A stretch of DNA of 64,000 bases, taken from NCBI GenBank assembly GCA_910587625.1, contig CAJUMW010000002.1, positions 29,778-93,777 of the forward strand, written 5' to 3'. The translations under genes and the position numbers were made by a program. This document shows, in pieces, positions 25,705 through 34,249 of this stretch. A model generated the notes under the pieces. That model saw only the letters and a list, made by a program, of their open reading frames with translations, did no database searches and was not told the origin of the DNA. Position 1 is the stretch's first letter. Every line of letters starts with the position of its first letter. Origin of the DNA: an uncultured Christensenellaceae bacterium. GTDB taxonomy: Bacteria; Bacillota; Clostridia; Christensenellales; Borkfalkiaceae.

Positions 25705-27081
25705 ATGCAAAAGGAAAAGAGAACGGGACAGTCGTTCTTGACGGGCGCAATAATAATCTCGCTCGGCGGCTTTATATCAAAAGTTTTGGGCGCGCTCTAC
25801 CGTATTCCCTTAACCAATATTTTGCACGCCGAGGGAATGGGGATATACCAAATGGTCTATCCTCTTTATTGTATTTTGCTTACCGTTTCCGCCTCGGGAA
25901 TACCCACGGGCGTTGCGCGGCTGATATCTTCGGGCAAGGGAACGGGGGCGGAGCGTCAGGCTTTCAGACTGTACGGCGCGATAGGCGTTATAGGCACGCT
26001 TGTAATGTATATGCTTGCCGAACCTCTCGCTTCGCTGCAAGGAGAAGCGGCAATTTCGCTGTGCTGTAAGCTTTTGTGCCCGTCGGTATTTTTTGTGTCC
26101 GTACTGTCGATAGTCCGCGGCTATTTTCAGGGCAAGGGGAATATGCTGCCCACAGCCACAACCGAAATTCTGGAACAGCTTATAAAAGTCGGCGTGGGCG
26201 TCGCGCTGTCGTATATCTTCCGCGACAATATGCCCATAGCCGTTGCTTCGACGCTTTTAGCCGTGACGGTAAGCGAGGTGCTTTCGACGGCAATCGCACT
26301 CATTTGGTATAAGAAGAGAAAGTCAAAGCTTCCCCTATACGCTATTCCGTCGGTGCCCGTAAAAAGCATTTTGCGCTTTACCGTGCCGCTAACGCTTACC
26401 GCGATAGCTTTGCCCGTTTCTCAACTTGCCGAAAGCATAATTGCCGTAAGACTTTTGAAGGCGGCAAGCGAAAACGCAACTTCGCTGTACGGCATATTTT
26501 CGGGCTGCGCTATTACTATTATAAATTTACCCGTGTCTGTAACCTACGGTCTTGCCGCGGCTTCGGTGCCGCAGATATCTCCGCTTGCCGAGTCGGGAAA
26601 TTTACATGAGGCAAAGAAAAAAGCGTTCAAATCTCTTTTGATAACTTTGGCGGTATCTCTGCCGTCGGCTGTCGTGCTGTACTTTTCGGCTCCGCTTGCG
26701 GCTAAACTTATATTCGGTTCGTTGACAGGGGAAGAGAGGGAGCTGCTTATAACTTTAATCCGTATTCTTGCGGTGTCGTCGGTTACGCAGTCGCTTGTTC
26801 AAACTTCGTCCGCCTGTCTTACCGCGCTGGGAAGCCCTGTAAAGAGCACCGTCACGCAGTGGTTTACGGCTGCTTTGCGCGTGGGACTGTGCGCCGCGCT
26901 TATAAAATTCACTCCGCTTTCGATAAGCGGCGCGGCTTGGGCTGCCAACTGCGCGTATTTTGTTGCAATGCTCATGAATTTTTGGTATATTATTAATGTA
27001 AAAAATAAAGAGGGCAATGCAAATGAAAATAACGCTGATAGGATTGGGAATGTGCGAGGGAGACTTAACCCTGCGCGCTAA
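25705..27081 (+). CDS. SpoVB/YabM-like polysaccharide or lipid flippase
   Basis: 458 residues with 12-14 membrane helices, in the MVF/MOP superfamily. It opens with GQSFLTGAIIISLGGFISKVLGALYRIP, which is close to SpoVB and YabM. Members flip lipid-linked precursors or support spore cortex formation. The ATG follows the spoVT stop immediately and the end overlaps yabN by 59 bases. Its position after spoVT matches yabM of Bacillus subtilis. I cannot separate YabM from SpoVB by eye. Confidence 0.82.
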   Translation: MQKEKRTGQSFLTGAIIISLGGFISKVLGALYRIPLTNILHAEGMGIYQMVYPLYCILLTVSASGIPTGVARLISSGKGTGAERQAFRLYGAIGVIGTLVMYMLAEPLASLQGEAAISLCCKLLCPSVFFVSVLSIVRGYFQGKGNMLPTATTEILEQLIKVGVGVALSYIFRDNMPIAVASTLLAVTVSEVLSTAIALIWYKKRKSKLPLYAIPSVPVKSILRFTVPLTLTAIALPVSQLAESIIAVRLLKAASENATSLYGIFSGCAITIINLPVSVTYGLAAASVPQISPLAESGNLHEAKKKAFKSLLITLAVSLPSAVVLYFSAPLAAKLIFGSLTGEERELLITLIRILAVSSVTQSLVQTSSACLTALGSPVKSTVTQWFTAALRVGLCAALIKFTPLSISGAAWAANCAYFVAMLMNFWYIINVKNKEGNANENNADRIGNVRGRLNPAR

Positions 27082-28429
27082 GGTCGCGCTCGATAACGCA
27101 ACTAAAATTATTGCGCGTACGGCAAACTCGGACAGCTTTAAAAGTTTAAAAGGCTATGAGGTTGAAACGCTGGACTGCATCTTTGAAAAATGCAGAAATT
27201 TCGACACTTTGAACGCTAAGCTTGCCTCAGCGGTATTGAAGGCGGCAAAGCAAGAGGACGTCTGTTACTGTGTCGACGGCGGCGTGTGTGAGGACGAGGC
27301 GTGCAAAATTATTTTATCGAAGCACCGCGACTGCGTAGTTTACGATACGGTGAGTAAGGCGGCGCACGCCTATTCCGCGGCAAAACTGACGTCGTGCGGC
27401 GTTGTCAATATTTCGGCTTACTCGGTGGACGAGCTGAAAAGCTGTGCCGCCGCATGCGTGTACGATATAGACTGCGACTTGATTGCAGGGGAAGTAAAGC
27501 AAAAGCTTTCAGACCTGTTCGGGGAAGAAAAAGAGTGCGTGTTTATCCGCGGAACAGATAAAAAAATTATAAAGATTTACGAGCTTGACAGACAAAAGAA
27601 ATATGACGCAACCTGCGCCGTAGCGGTACAGGAGAGTGAATTTCTCAAAAAAGACAGGTACGATTATGCCGATTTGCTGCATATGTTGGAGCTGCTTCGC
27701 GCGCCCGACGGTTGCCCTTGGGACAGAGTTCAGACCCCTGAAAGCATTAAGGGAAATATGATAGAAGAGGCGTACGAGCTGGTTGACGCAATCGAGCGCG
27801 CCGACGCGGACGGGATAGAGGAGGAAACGGGTGACGTGTTGATGCAGGCTGCGTTTCACTCGGTTCTTCAAAGCGAGCGCGGCTGTTTTACGGGCGGTGA
27901 CGCGCTTACGCGAGTAGTCAAAAAGCTTATTTTCAGGCACTCGCATATATTTGGCGGAGATAAGGCGGCAAGCGAAAGCGAGGCACTGGGCGTGTGGGAG
28001 AACAACAAAAAAATAGAAAAGGGTATGTCGTCTTTTTCTCAAACGGTGCTTGCCGTGCCAAAAAATTTTCCTTCCTGTATGTATGCGCAAAAGGTGCAAA
28101 AACGCGCCTCTAAGTCGGGCATGGATTTTAATTGCCCGGAGGAAGCGGCAAAAAAACTTGCGGAAGAGGTAGAAGAGTTGCTTTGTGCGCTCAAACAAAG
28201 CGACGGCGCGGCGGTTTGCGACGAGGCGGGGGACGTGCTGTTTTCGGCAGTCAACGTTTGCAGGCTTTCGGGCGTAGACAGCGAAAACGCGCTTCGCGCT
28301 TCGGCGTTGAAGTTTGTATCAAGGTTTGTCGAGTGCGAAAGGTTAATTGCAGCGGACGGCAGAGAGATGACAAGCTTGACCTCTTCAGAGCTCGATAAAT
28401 ATTGGGAAAAGGCAAAGCGCAACGTATAA
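27023..28429 (+). CDS. yabN: YabN-like protein: tetrapyrrole-methylase-like domain plus MazG
   Basis: 468 residues. The N-terminal ~200 residues resemble the SAM-dependent tetrapyrrole methylase fold (KITLIGLGMCEGDLTLRA). The usual PGxP-type loop is replaced by CVDGGVCEDEA, so methylation is doubtful. The C-terminal part holds tandem MazG nucleotide-pyrophosphohydrolase units, with DGCPWDRVQTPESIKGNMIEE and EEVEELL plus DEAGDVL motifs for metal binding. The ATG at 27023 has AAAGAGGG 8 bases upstream, while the one at 27017 is only 2 bases away from it. It overlaps the flippase gene. Confidence 0.88.
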   Translation: MKITLIGLGMCEGDLTLRAKVALDNATKIIARTANSDSFKSLKGYEVETLDCIFEKCRNFDTLNAKLASAVLKAAKQEDVCYCVDGGVCEDEACKIILSKHRDCVVYDTVSKAAHAYSAAKLTSCGVVNISAYSVDELKSCAAACVYDIDCDLIAGEVKQKLSDLFGEEKECVFIRGTDKKIIKIYELDRQKKYDATCAVAVQESEFLKKDRYDYADLLHMLELLRAPDGCPWDRVQTPESIKGNMIEEAYELVDAIERADADGIEEETGDVLMQAAFHSVLQSERGCFTGGDALTRVVKKLIFRHSHIFGGDKAASESEALGVWENNKKIEKGMSSFSQTVLAVPKNFPSCMYAQKVQKRASKSGMDFNCPEEAAKKLAEEVEELLCALKQSDGAAVCDEAGDVLFSAVNVCRLSGVDSENALRASALKFVSRFVECERLIAADGREMTSLTSSELDKYWEKAKRNV

Positions 28430-28432
28430 ATT

Positions 28433-29377
28433 ATGCAGTTAAAAGAAATTAAGATAGGCAATCTACATACCAAAAACAACGTGTTCTGCGCACCCCTTGC
28501 GGGCTATACAAACAGCGTTTTCCGAGGCATATGTTGGGGTCTGGGCGCCGGGCTCGCCTTTACCGAGATGGTCAGCGCAAAGGGACTTTGCTTCGGCAGC
28601 GAAAAGACGGAGCAGCTGTTGCACGTCGGCAACGAGTACGGCGGAATAAAGGCGTGTCAGATTTTCGGCAAAGAGCCGTATTATATGCGCAAGGCATGTG
28701 AGAGCGAGGCGCTTGCGCCCTTCGAGCTTATAGATATAAATATGGGCTGTCCCGTGCCTAAAATATATAAAAACGGTGAGGGCAGCGCGCTTTTGAACGA
28801 TTTGCCGCTTGCGGCTAAAATTGTTTCCGAGTGTAAAAAGAGCGGTAAATTGATATCCGTAAAGTTCAGAACGGGTGTTGACGAAAACAGCATTGTTGCC
28901 GTGGATTTTGCCAGGGCTTTGCAGGATTCGGGCGCGGATATGCTTTGTTTACACGGCAGAACGCGTGATAAAATGTATTCCGGGCAAGTGGATTTTTCGC
29001 AAATAGAAAAAGTAAAAAACGCCGTCAGAGTGCCTCTTATAGCAAACGGAGGAGTGTTTTGTAGAGCAGACGCGGACGAGCTGATGCGAAAAACAGGTGC
29101 GGACGGGGTGGCAGTTGCGCGCGGCGCAATGTACGCGCCCTGGATATTTGCCGAAATTACGGGGCTTGAAAACGTTGATAAACAAGCCATAGTACGGGGG
29201 CAACTTAAAAAAACACGCGAGTTGTACGGTGAAAGGTTTGCCTGCGTGTTTATGCGCAAGATGGTTGGCTTCTATCTAAAAGGTAAACCCAACGCCGCCG
29301 AGTACAGGGAAAAGCTGTTTAAATGCGAGAGTTGCGACGAGGTGGAAAAGATAATAGACACGCTTAATTTTCAATAA
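28433..29377 (+). CDS. dus: tRNA-dihydrouridine synthase
   Basis: 314 residues. FMN-dependent reductase that makes dihydrouridine in tRNA. APLAGYTNSVFR at the N-terminus, the catalytic Cys in INMGCPVPKI (~100) and the FMN phosphate-binding IANGGVFCRADADELM are all present. It starts 3 bases after yabN and is the last gene before the spoIIGA control region. Confidence 0.92.
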   Translation: MQLKEIKIGNLHTKNNVFCAPLAGYTNSVFRGICWGLGAGLAFTEMVSAKGLCFGSEKTEQLLHVGNEYGGIKACQIFGKEPYYMRKACESEALAPFELIDINMGCPVPKIYKNGEGSALLNDLPLAAKIVSECKKSGKLISVKFRTGVDENSIVAVDFARALQDSGADMLCLHGRTRDKMYSGQVDFSQIEKVKNAVRVPLIANGGVFCRADADELMRKTGADGVAVARGAMYAPWIFAEITGLENVDKQAIVRGQLKKTRELYGERFACVFMRKMVGFYLKGKPNAAEYREKLFKCESCDEVEKIIDTLNFQ

Positions 29378-29385
29378 AGTTAATA

Positions 29386-29449
29386 TCGACAAAAATCGAC
29401 GCTTGTCGTCGGTTTTTTTTATTTTGCGACAAAACTTAAAAGCTATAAT
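29386..29449 (+). promoter_or_regulatory. Candidate Spo0A-controlled promoter of spoIIGA-sigE
   Basis: Two minus-oriented 0A-like boxes are visible: TTTTTGTCGA read from 29395 to 29386, and TTTTGTCGCAAAA read from 29434 to 29422, each one mismatch from the TGTCGAA core. A perfect TATAAT lies at 29444-29449 without a recognisable -35 at 17 bases. This arrangement, a 0A box over the -35 region, resembles Spo0A-activated sigma-A promoters such as spoIIG. Binding is inferred. Confidence 0.5.
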
Positions 29450-29459
29450 ACCTTCTACA

Positions 29460-30254
29460 ATGCAGGTCTATCTCGAGCTTGCCCTGATTGAAAATTTCTG
29501 TATGGATTTTACCCTGTTGACCGCCGCCAAGTTTACCGCAAAAAATGCTTGTGCATATTGGCGCGTTGCCGTTGCTTCGGCGCTCGGCGCGTGCTTTGCC
29601 GCAGCCTTTCCGCTGTTCGGGCTTGCGGGCGCCTGGGCGGTCGTAATAAAAATTTTGTCGGGGTTGCTGATGTGCCTTTTGGCAGGTAAATTCAATAGCG
29701 TAAAAAACTATGTAAAATTTTCGGGCTGGTTTTTAATTTTTACCGCTCTGTCGGGCGGCGCGCTGGTAGGCATATTTATGCTTGCAGGCGTCGACTATCT
29801 TTCGGGTGAAGGATACTTGCTTTCGTCCGTTCCGATAGGCATTCCGCTGTTTTTTGTTATGTCGGCGGCGCTCGGGGCAAGGCGGCTTGCAAAAAAACTT
29901 ACGAAGGGTGAAAAGAACGCCGTTACATGCAAAATTGTGTTAAACGGCAAACAGGTTGAGCTTAAAGGTTTTTTCGACAGCGGCAATAAGGTGTATTCGG
30001 GCGGCGCGCCCGTAAGCGTAATACCTAAGAGCGCTGCGCAAAAACTTATCGACGAAACGGGTATAAAAGACGGCGTTGTAATACATACTGTTGCCGGAAG
30101 CGAAATTATGAAAATTTTTACCGCCGACAGGATAGAGTTCGAAGGCGGAAAAAATAATATTATAAAAAAAGTAAAAATTGGTATAAGTCCGCAAAATATA
30201 GACCGCGCGGTCTTGCATTGCGACTTGTTGGAGGACTTATGTTTGAAAAAATAA
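29460..30254 (+). CDS. spoIIGA: Sigma-E processing peptidase SpoIIGA
   Basis: 264 residues. Membrane aspartic protease that cleaves pro-sigma-E in the mother cell. Five hydrophobic helices (~1-140) precede a soluble protease domain with the catalytic motif GFFDSGNKVY (~162-171). The ATG at 29460 is chosen because the protein then starts VYLELALIENFCMDF, as in the family. Only 10 bases separate it from the TATAAT, so the leader is almost absent. It overlaps sigE by 16 bases, the conserved gene pair. Confidence 0.92.
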   Translation: MQVYLELALIENFCMDFTLLTAAKFTAKNACAYWRVAVASALGACFAAAFPLFGLAGAWAVVIKILSGLLMCLLAGKFNSVKNYVKFSGWFLIFTALSGGALVGIFMLAGVDYLSGEGYLLSSVPIGIPLFFVMSAALGARRLAKKLTKGEKNAVTCKIVLNGKQVELKGFFDSGNKVYSGGAPVSVIPKSAAQKLIDETGIKDGVVIHTVAGSEIMKIFTADRIEFEGGKNNIIKKVKIGISPQNIDRAVLHCDLLEDLCLKK

Positions 30255-30934
30255 AATCTCTGTTTGCGGCTATTTTCGGTACTAACACACTCGACTACAT
30301 ATGCGGAACGGAGGCGCTGCCTCTGCCTTTATCGCAAGAGGAGGAAAGTAATAAAATTTCTCTTTTGGAAAGCGGAGACGAGCGCGCCAAAGCCGAGCTT
30401 GTAGAGCATAATTTAAGACTCGTCGTGTACATAGCCAAAAAGTTCGACAGTTCGGGCGCGGATGGGGATGACCTCGTTTCCGTAGGTACAATCGGGCTTA
30501 TCAAGGCTATCAATTCGTTTAAGTCCGACAAAAATATCAAGCTTGCGACCTACGCTTCGAGGTGCATCGAAAACGAAATTTTAATGTATCTTCGCCGTAT
30601 GTCGAAGCTAAGGCAGGAGGTCAGCTTCGACGAGCCGCTCAATACCGATTGGGAGGGCAACGAGTTGCTTTTATCCGACGTTATGGGCACGGACGCGGAC
30701 AGTGTTTATTCCGACATAGAGGGCGGGGTGGAACGCGATTTGCTTGCGGCGTCGCTTTCGAAACTTTCACAACGAGAGCAACGGATAATGAAGATGCGCT
30801 TTGGACTGGAAGGCGGAGAGGGAATGACGCAAAAGGACGTTGCCGATACTTTGGGTATATCGCAAAGTTACATTTCGCGCCTTGAAAAGAAGATTATTTC
30901 AAAGCTTAAAAAAGAAATCTCCAAAAAAATATAA
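30239..30934 (+). CDS. sigE: Sporulation sigma factor SigE precursor
   Basis: 231 residues. Early mother-cell sigma factor of the sigma-70 family. A short hydrophobic/basic pro-sequence (FEKIKSLFAAIFG, about 20 residues) precedes YICGTEALPLPLS, the typical start of mature sigma-E. Region 2 (LVSVGTIGLIKAINSF) and region 4 with the helix-turn-helix (TQKDVADTLGISQSYISRLE) are intact. The ATG at 30239 has GGAGGAC 3 bases upstream. It lies inside the end of spoIIGA. Confidence 0.95.
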   Translation: MFEKIKSLFAAIFGTNTLDYICGTEALPLPLSQEEESNKISLLESGDERAKAELVEHNLRLVVYIAKKFDSSGADGDDLVSVGTIGLIKAINSFKSDKNIKLATYASRCIENEILMYLRRMSKLRQEVSFDEPLNTDWEGNELLLSDVMGTDADSVYSDIEGGVERDLLAASLSKLSQREQRIMKMRFGLEGGEGMTQKDVADTLGISQSYISRLEKKIISKLKKEISKKI

Positions 30935-31002
30935 ATTAACGGCGTAAGTCCCGACATAAAGTTTTACAAAATTTTTGCTACATAATATTAGGAGGATTTA
31001 TT

Positions 31003-31773
31003 ATGTTGCAAAAAGTTGTAATCTGCGGCGTCGATACGTCGGGACTTCCCACACTGTCGGCAAAGGAACAGGAAGAACTTATGATAAAATTGAAGGGCGG
31101 CGACGCGGACGCACGCGAAAAATTCATAGTCGGAAATATGCGGCTTGTGCTGTCGCTTGTAAGGCGGTTTTGGGCAAAGCGAGCAAATGCCGACGACGTT
31201 TTTCAGGCAGGCTGCGTGGGGCTTATAAAGGCAATAGATAACTTTGACATTACGGTCGGCGTCAAATTTTCCACATACGCCGTGCCTATGATATTGGGAG
31301 AAATTAAGAGATATTTGCGCGACGGAAATTCTCTTCGCGTATCGAGAAGCATACGCGACACCGCATATCAGATATTGAAAGTAAGGGAGCGGCTCGAAGT
31401 CGACGACGAGGACGTGACTTACGACAAAATTGCTAAGGAAATGAATATTGCCGTTTCCGAAGTGGCATATGCGCTTGACGCCATTTCCGACCCCATTTCT
31501 TTAAACGAGCCCGTTTATAACAAGTCCGGGGATACTCTGCTTTTGATGGACCAGATTTTCGACACCAAAAACAACGACGAGGTTTGGACGGAAAAGGCGG
31601 CGTTGTACGAGGCAATAAACAGGCTGGAAGGCAGAGAAAAGAAAATTTTGTTTTTAAGATATTTCGAGGGCAAAACGCAGACCGAAATATCTTCGGAAGT
31701 CGGCATATCGCAGGCACAGGTTTCACGCCTCGAAAAGACCGCGTTGAAACAAATCAAGGCTTGTATTTCTTAA
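31003..31773 (+). CDS. sigG: Forespore sigma factor SigG
   Basis: 256 residues. Late forespore sigma factor. The N-terminus KVVICGVDTSGLPTLS is diagnostic of sigma-G. Region 2 (DDVFQAGCVGLIKAIDNF), SRSIRDTAYQIL and the region 4 helix (TQTEISSEVGISQAQVSRLE) are all present. It follows sigE after 68 bases, the usual order. A CATAAT at 30981-30986 could be a sigma-F/G -10, but I see no clear -35. A strong AGGAGG precedes the ATG. Confidence 0.95.
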   Translation: MLQKVVICGVDTSGLPTLSAKEQEELMIKLKGGDADAREKFIVGNMRLVLSLVRRFWAKRANADDVFQAGCVGLIKAIDNFDITVGVKFSTYAVPMILGEIKRYLRDGNSLRVSRSIRDTAYQILKVRERLEVDDEDVTYDKIAKEMNIAVSEVAYALDAISDPISLNEPVYNKSGDTLLLMDQIFDTKNNDEVWTEKAALYEAINRLEGREKKILFLRYFEGKTQTEISSEVGISQAQVSRLEKTALKQIKACIS

Positions 31774-31779
31774 AATATG

Positions 31780-31809
31780 GATGCGAACTTTTTATAGTTC
31801 GCATCTCTT
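31780..31809 (+). terminator. Intrinsic terminator after sigG
   Basis: GATGCGAAC and GTTCGCATC pair across an 8-base loop, followed by TCTTTT. Confidence 0.8.
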
Positions 31810-31821
31810 TTATTTATTTGC

Positions 31822-31850
31822 TTGACAACAACTTGAATGCAGTGTATAAT
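31822..31850 (+). promoter_or_regulatory. Perfect sigma-A promoter
   Basis: TTGACA (31822-31827), 17 bases, TATAAT (31845-31850). It drives the MarR-DegV pair. Confidence 0.85.
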
Positions 31851-31888
31851 TATCTCAAAATATTTAGGTAAATTTTTTAAAGTACGGT

Positions 31889-32353
31889 ATGACTATGATT
31901 GACAGAAAACAGCTTGAGGAGAGCGTTGAGATAAATTTCGAAAAAATTTATCGCAATTTCAGGTTACAGCTTTACAAATACATTTTCGAGATTATGGGAG
32001 AGCGCGAGGGGTCGCTTACGGTAACTGAATTTTTTGCCGTTGAAACCATAGGTCTTATGGGCAGCCCCACCGTAACCGAGTTTGCCGACTGTCTTTCGAT
32101 AACTTCGTCGCACGCCGCGTATAAGGTGAGGCAGCTTGTGGAAAAAGGCTACGTCAGTCGCGTGCCTACCTCGGATAAGCGCACGTTCAGACTTGAAGTT
32201 ACGCAAAAATTTTATAAATATTATCATAAGGATAACGCATACGGTAAATATGTATTAAAGATACTGTCTGAAATTTTAAACGGCGATGAGCTGGAGCAGA
32301 CCGACAGACTGTTTAAAAAGTTTGTCGAAACTATTGAAAAAAAGGAGAATTGA
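31889..32353 (+). CDS. MarR-family transcriptional regulator
   Basis: 154 residues with the winged helix-turn-helix pattern: TVTEFADCLSITSSHAAYKV for the recognition region and VSRVPTSDKRTFRLEVT for the wing. Dimerisation helices lie at both ends. It is behind a consensus promoter and 1 base before the DegV gene, so the two are co-transcribed. DegV proteins bind fatty acids, so a lipid-linked signal is possible but not shown. ATG codons at 31889 and 31895 are both usable. Confidence 0.85.
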   Translation: MTMIDRKQLEESVEINFEKIYRNFRLQLYKYIFEIMGEREGSLTVTEFFAVETIGLMGSPTVTEFADCLSITSSHAAYKVRQLVEKGYVSRVPTSDKRTFRLEVTQKFYKYYHKDNAYGKYVLKILSEILNGDELEQTDRLFKKFVETIEKKEN

Positions 32354-32354
32354 T

Positions 32355-33170
32355 ATGATAAAAATTATAACAGATTCGTCAAGCAATATAACGGTAGAGG
32401 AGGCGGCAAGCCTTGGTATAGACGTTATGCCTTTGACTATTAACTTCGGCAACGAGGAGTTTGTTGACGGTGTTGATATAACTTTTGACGAGTTCTATAA
32501 AAAAATGCGCGAGAGTAAAGAATTTCCGCATACCTCGCAGCTGACCGAAGCGCAGGTTGAAGAGGCGGTAAACGCCGCGCTCAAAGAGGCGGACGAGGTG
32601 CTTATTTTGCCGCTTGCTTCTCAACTTAGCGGCTCGTACGAGCGTTGCAAAGCCGTCGCGGCAAAGTATGACAACGTGTATGTGTACGATACAAAATGTA
32701 CTACCGTTATGCTTAAACTGTGCGTAATAGAGGCTTTAAAAATTATAGATAAAGGCGTTGACGCAATTTGCGCTATGCTCGACGAGCTTAGACCCAAGCT
32801 TAAAATTTATGCGGTGTTGGATACGCTTGACAACCTTCGCAAGGGCGGCAGACTGTCCAACGTTTCGGCAGTTATCGGCTCGCTTTTGAAAATAAAGCCC
32901 GTAATAACTTTTTCGGTTGACGGCAAGGTTGAAATGATATCCAAACAGTTCGGCATAAACAAGGGCATCAATTATATTTGCTCGATAATAGATAAAGATA
33001 AGATAGATTTTACCAAGCCCGTCTATCTTATTTATACCGAAAACGATAAAAATGCCGAAGTTTTAAGCTCGAAGCTGGGTATAAAATTTTCCGAAAAGGG
33101 CAATATCTGTCCTGTTATAGGCACACATATAGGTGCGGACGCCGCCGGCGTGGTATTCGCGGAAAAATAG
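32355..33170 (+). CDS. DegV-family fatty-acid-binding protein
   Basis: 271 residues. DegV/FakB-type protein that binds a fatty acid, often as the partner of a fatty-acid kinase. Starts IKIITDSSSNIT with the family motif; later SQLSGSYERCKAVA and the basic stretch LRKGGRLSNVSAVIGSLLKI are typical. The ATG at 32355 has AAAAAGGAG upstream and begins at the expected residue. No kinase (FakA) gene is adjacent. Confidence 0.9.
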   Translation: MIKIITDSSSNITVEEAASLGIDVMPLTINFGNEEFVDGVDITFDEFYKKMRESKEFPHTSQLTEAQVEEAVNAALKEADEVLILPLASQLSGSYERCKAVAAKYDNVYVYDTKCTTVMLKLCVIEALKIIDKGVDAICAMLDELRPKLKIYAVLDTLDNLRKGGRLSNVSAVIGSLLKIKPVITFSVDGKVEMISKQFGINKGINYICSIIDKDKIDFTKPVYLIYTENDKNAEVLSSKLGIKFSEKGNICPVIGTHIGADAAGVVFAEK

Positions 33171-33248
33171 ATTATGTAGACAAATTCCCGTAATTTTTAC
33201 AACTTCCCTGTGTGTTTTACCTATATAGCGATTTTTTTAATAAAAGTG

Positions 33249-33277
33249 TTTACATTTTTAAAAAACTTTGCTATAAT
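33249..33277 (+). promoter_or_regulatory. Sigma-A-type promoter
   Basis: TTTACA (33249-33254), 17 bases, TATAAT (33272-33277), followed by an AAGGAGG ribosome site for the CvpA-like gene. Confidence 0.8.
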
Positions 33278-33300
33278 GCAAATACAAGGAGGTTAAGAGT

Positions 33301-33831
33301 ATGGTTTTTGCCGATTGGATGGCAATCGTAATAGTTCTCGGTTGCATAACGCTTGGCGTTTTCGTAGGTTTCGGTTCGGGCTTGAAATTTTTTACAGGCG
33401 GCATTTTCGGATTTATAATCAGCATAGTCGTATGCGGTTTGTTCGGCACGGTTTTTCTCGACGTTGGATTTATCGGCGACTTGCTCAAAAAACTTTCGGA
33501 TTGCTGGGCAGGTAACGAATTTTTGACAAATATGCACCTCGAAGTGATAATATATTATATCATTTTGTTCGTTATAGTGCAGATTTTAAGAGTGATACTC
33601 GTCCTGATAATAACAAAGTTTCTCGAAGCGGACAATTTTATTTCAAAACTTTTGAATAAAGTGCTCGGCGCGGCATTGTTTTTGTTTATCGGTGTGCTTA
33701 TCTCCCTGCTTATTTTGAAAATTATAGGCTGGGTAGGCGGAGAAACAGCGGCTAATTTACACGACGCGTTGAAGGGCAGTTTGTTCCACCTCGAAGATTT
33801 GTTTACCAACATCAGCAATTGGATGCCCTGA
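33301..33831 (+). CDS. CvpA-like membrane protein
   Basis: 176 residues with four membrane helices in the spacing of the CvpA (colicin V production) family, including FADWMAIVIVLGCITLGVFVGF at the start and NKVLGAALFLFIGVLISLL in the third helix. Biochemical role of this family in Firmicutes is unclear. Single-gene unit with its own promoter and a strong terminator. Confidence 0.65.
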   Translation: MVFADWMAIVIVLGCITLGVFVGFGSGLKFFTGGIFGFIISIVVCGLFGTVFLDVGFIGDLLKKLSDCWAGNEFLTNMHLEVIIYYIILFVIVQILRVILVLIITKFLEADNFISKLLNKVLGAALFLFIGVLISLLILKIIGWVGGETAANLHDALKGSLFHLEDLFTNISNWMP

Positions 33832-33848
33832 AAATTAAAGTAAATTTG

Positions 33849-33889
33849 TGCGCAAGGTCAATTTAAACAGACCTTGCGCATATTTTATT
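33849..33889 (+). terminator. Strong terminator immediately before the YlmC-like gene
   Basis: An 11-bp perfect stem (TGCGCAAGGTC and complement) with a 10-base loop is followed by TATTTTATT. Its T-run ends only a few bases before the next ATG at 33893. Confidence 0.85.
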
Positions 33890-33892
33890 ATT

Positions 33893-34249
33893 ATGGAAGT
33901 TACTTTTTCCGATTTAAAGCAAAAGGACGTAATAAATCTCAACGACGGAAAAAATCTTGGCAAGGTTTGCGATTTGACTTTTTCCTTCCCGGATAACAAC
34001 GTGACGGGCTTTACCGTGACGGGCTGCAAGGGGTTCAAATTTTCAAAGCAAGAAGTTTTTTTACCCATTTCCTGCGTTGTAAAGATAGGGGACGACGCCG
34101 TACTTGTTAAGTTCGGTAAGTCGGAAAATCCTCCGCCTAAGCCTCCGCAAAAACCCTCGTGTCCGCCGCCCTGTCCGCCTTGTCCTCCGCCGCCCTGTCC
34201 GCCTTGTCCTCCGCCGCATAACAGGCGAAGTTATGACGAGTATGAGTAA
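33893..34249 (+). CDS. YlmC/YmxH-like PRC-barrel sporulation protein with Pro/Cys tail
   Basis: 118 residues. The first ~80 match the YlmC/YmxH family (FSDLKQKDVINLNDGKNLGK, FLPISCVVKIGDDAVLV), a PRC-barrel-like fold found in spore formers. The C-tail (~83-112) is almost only Pro and Cys and contains CPPPCPPCPPPPCPPCPPP; it is not part of the usual family, which ends near residue 85. The ATG at 33893 is chosen because the longer in-frame version would be encoded by the terminator hairpin. No ribosome site is visible. Its stop abuts the convergent DUF4363 gene. Confidence 0.8.
   Translation: MEVTFSDLKQKDVINLNDGKNLGKVCDLTFSFPDNNVTGFTVTGCKGFKFSKQEVFLPISCVVKIGDDAVLVKFGKSENPPPKPPQKPSCPPPCPPCPPPPCPPCPPPHNRRSYDEYE
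34163..34217 (+). repeat. Perfect 24-bp tandem duplication encoding the Pro/Cys tail
   Basis: Bases 34163-34186 and 34187-34210 are identical and a third copy begins (34211-34217). Each unit encodes eight Pro/Cys residues, so the tail can grow or shrink in frame. Confidence 0.9.

Noticed and set aside
33848..33892. Longer start for the YlmC-like gene
   Set aside because: The added residues would be encoded by a perfect terminator hairpin and do not match the family start.
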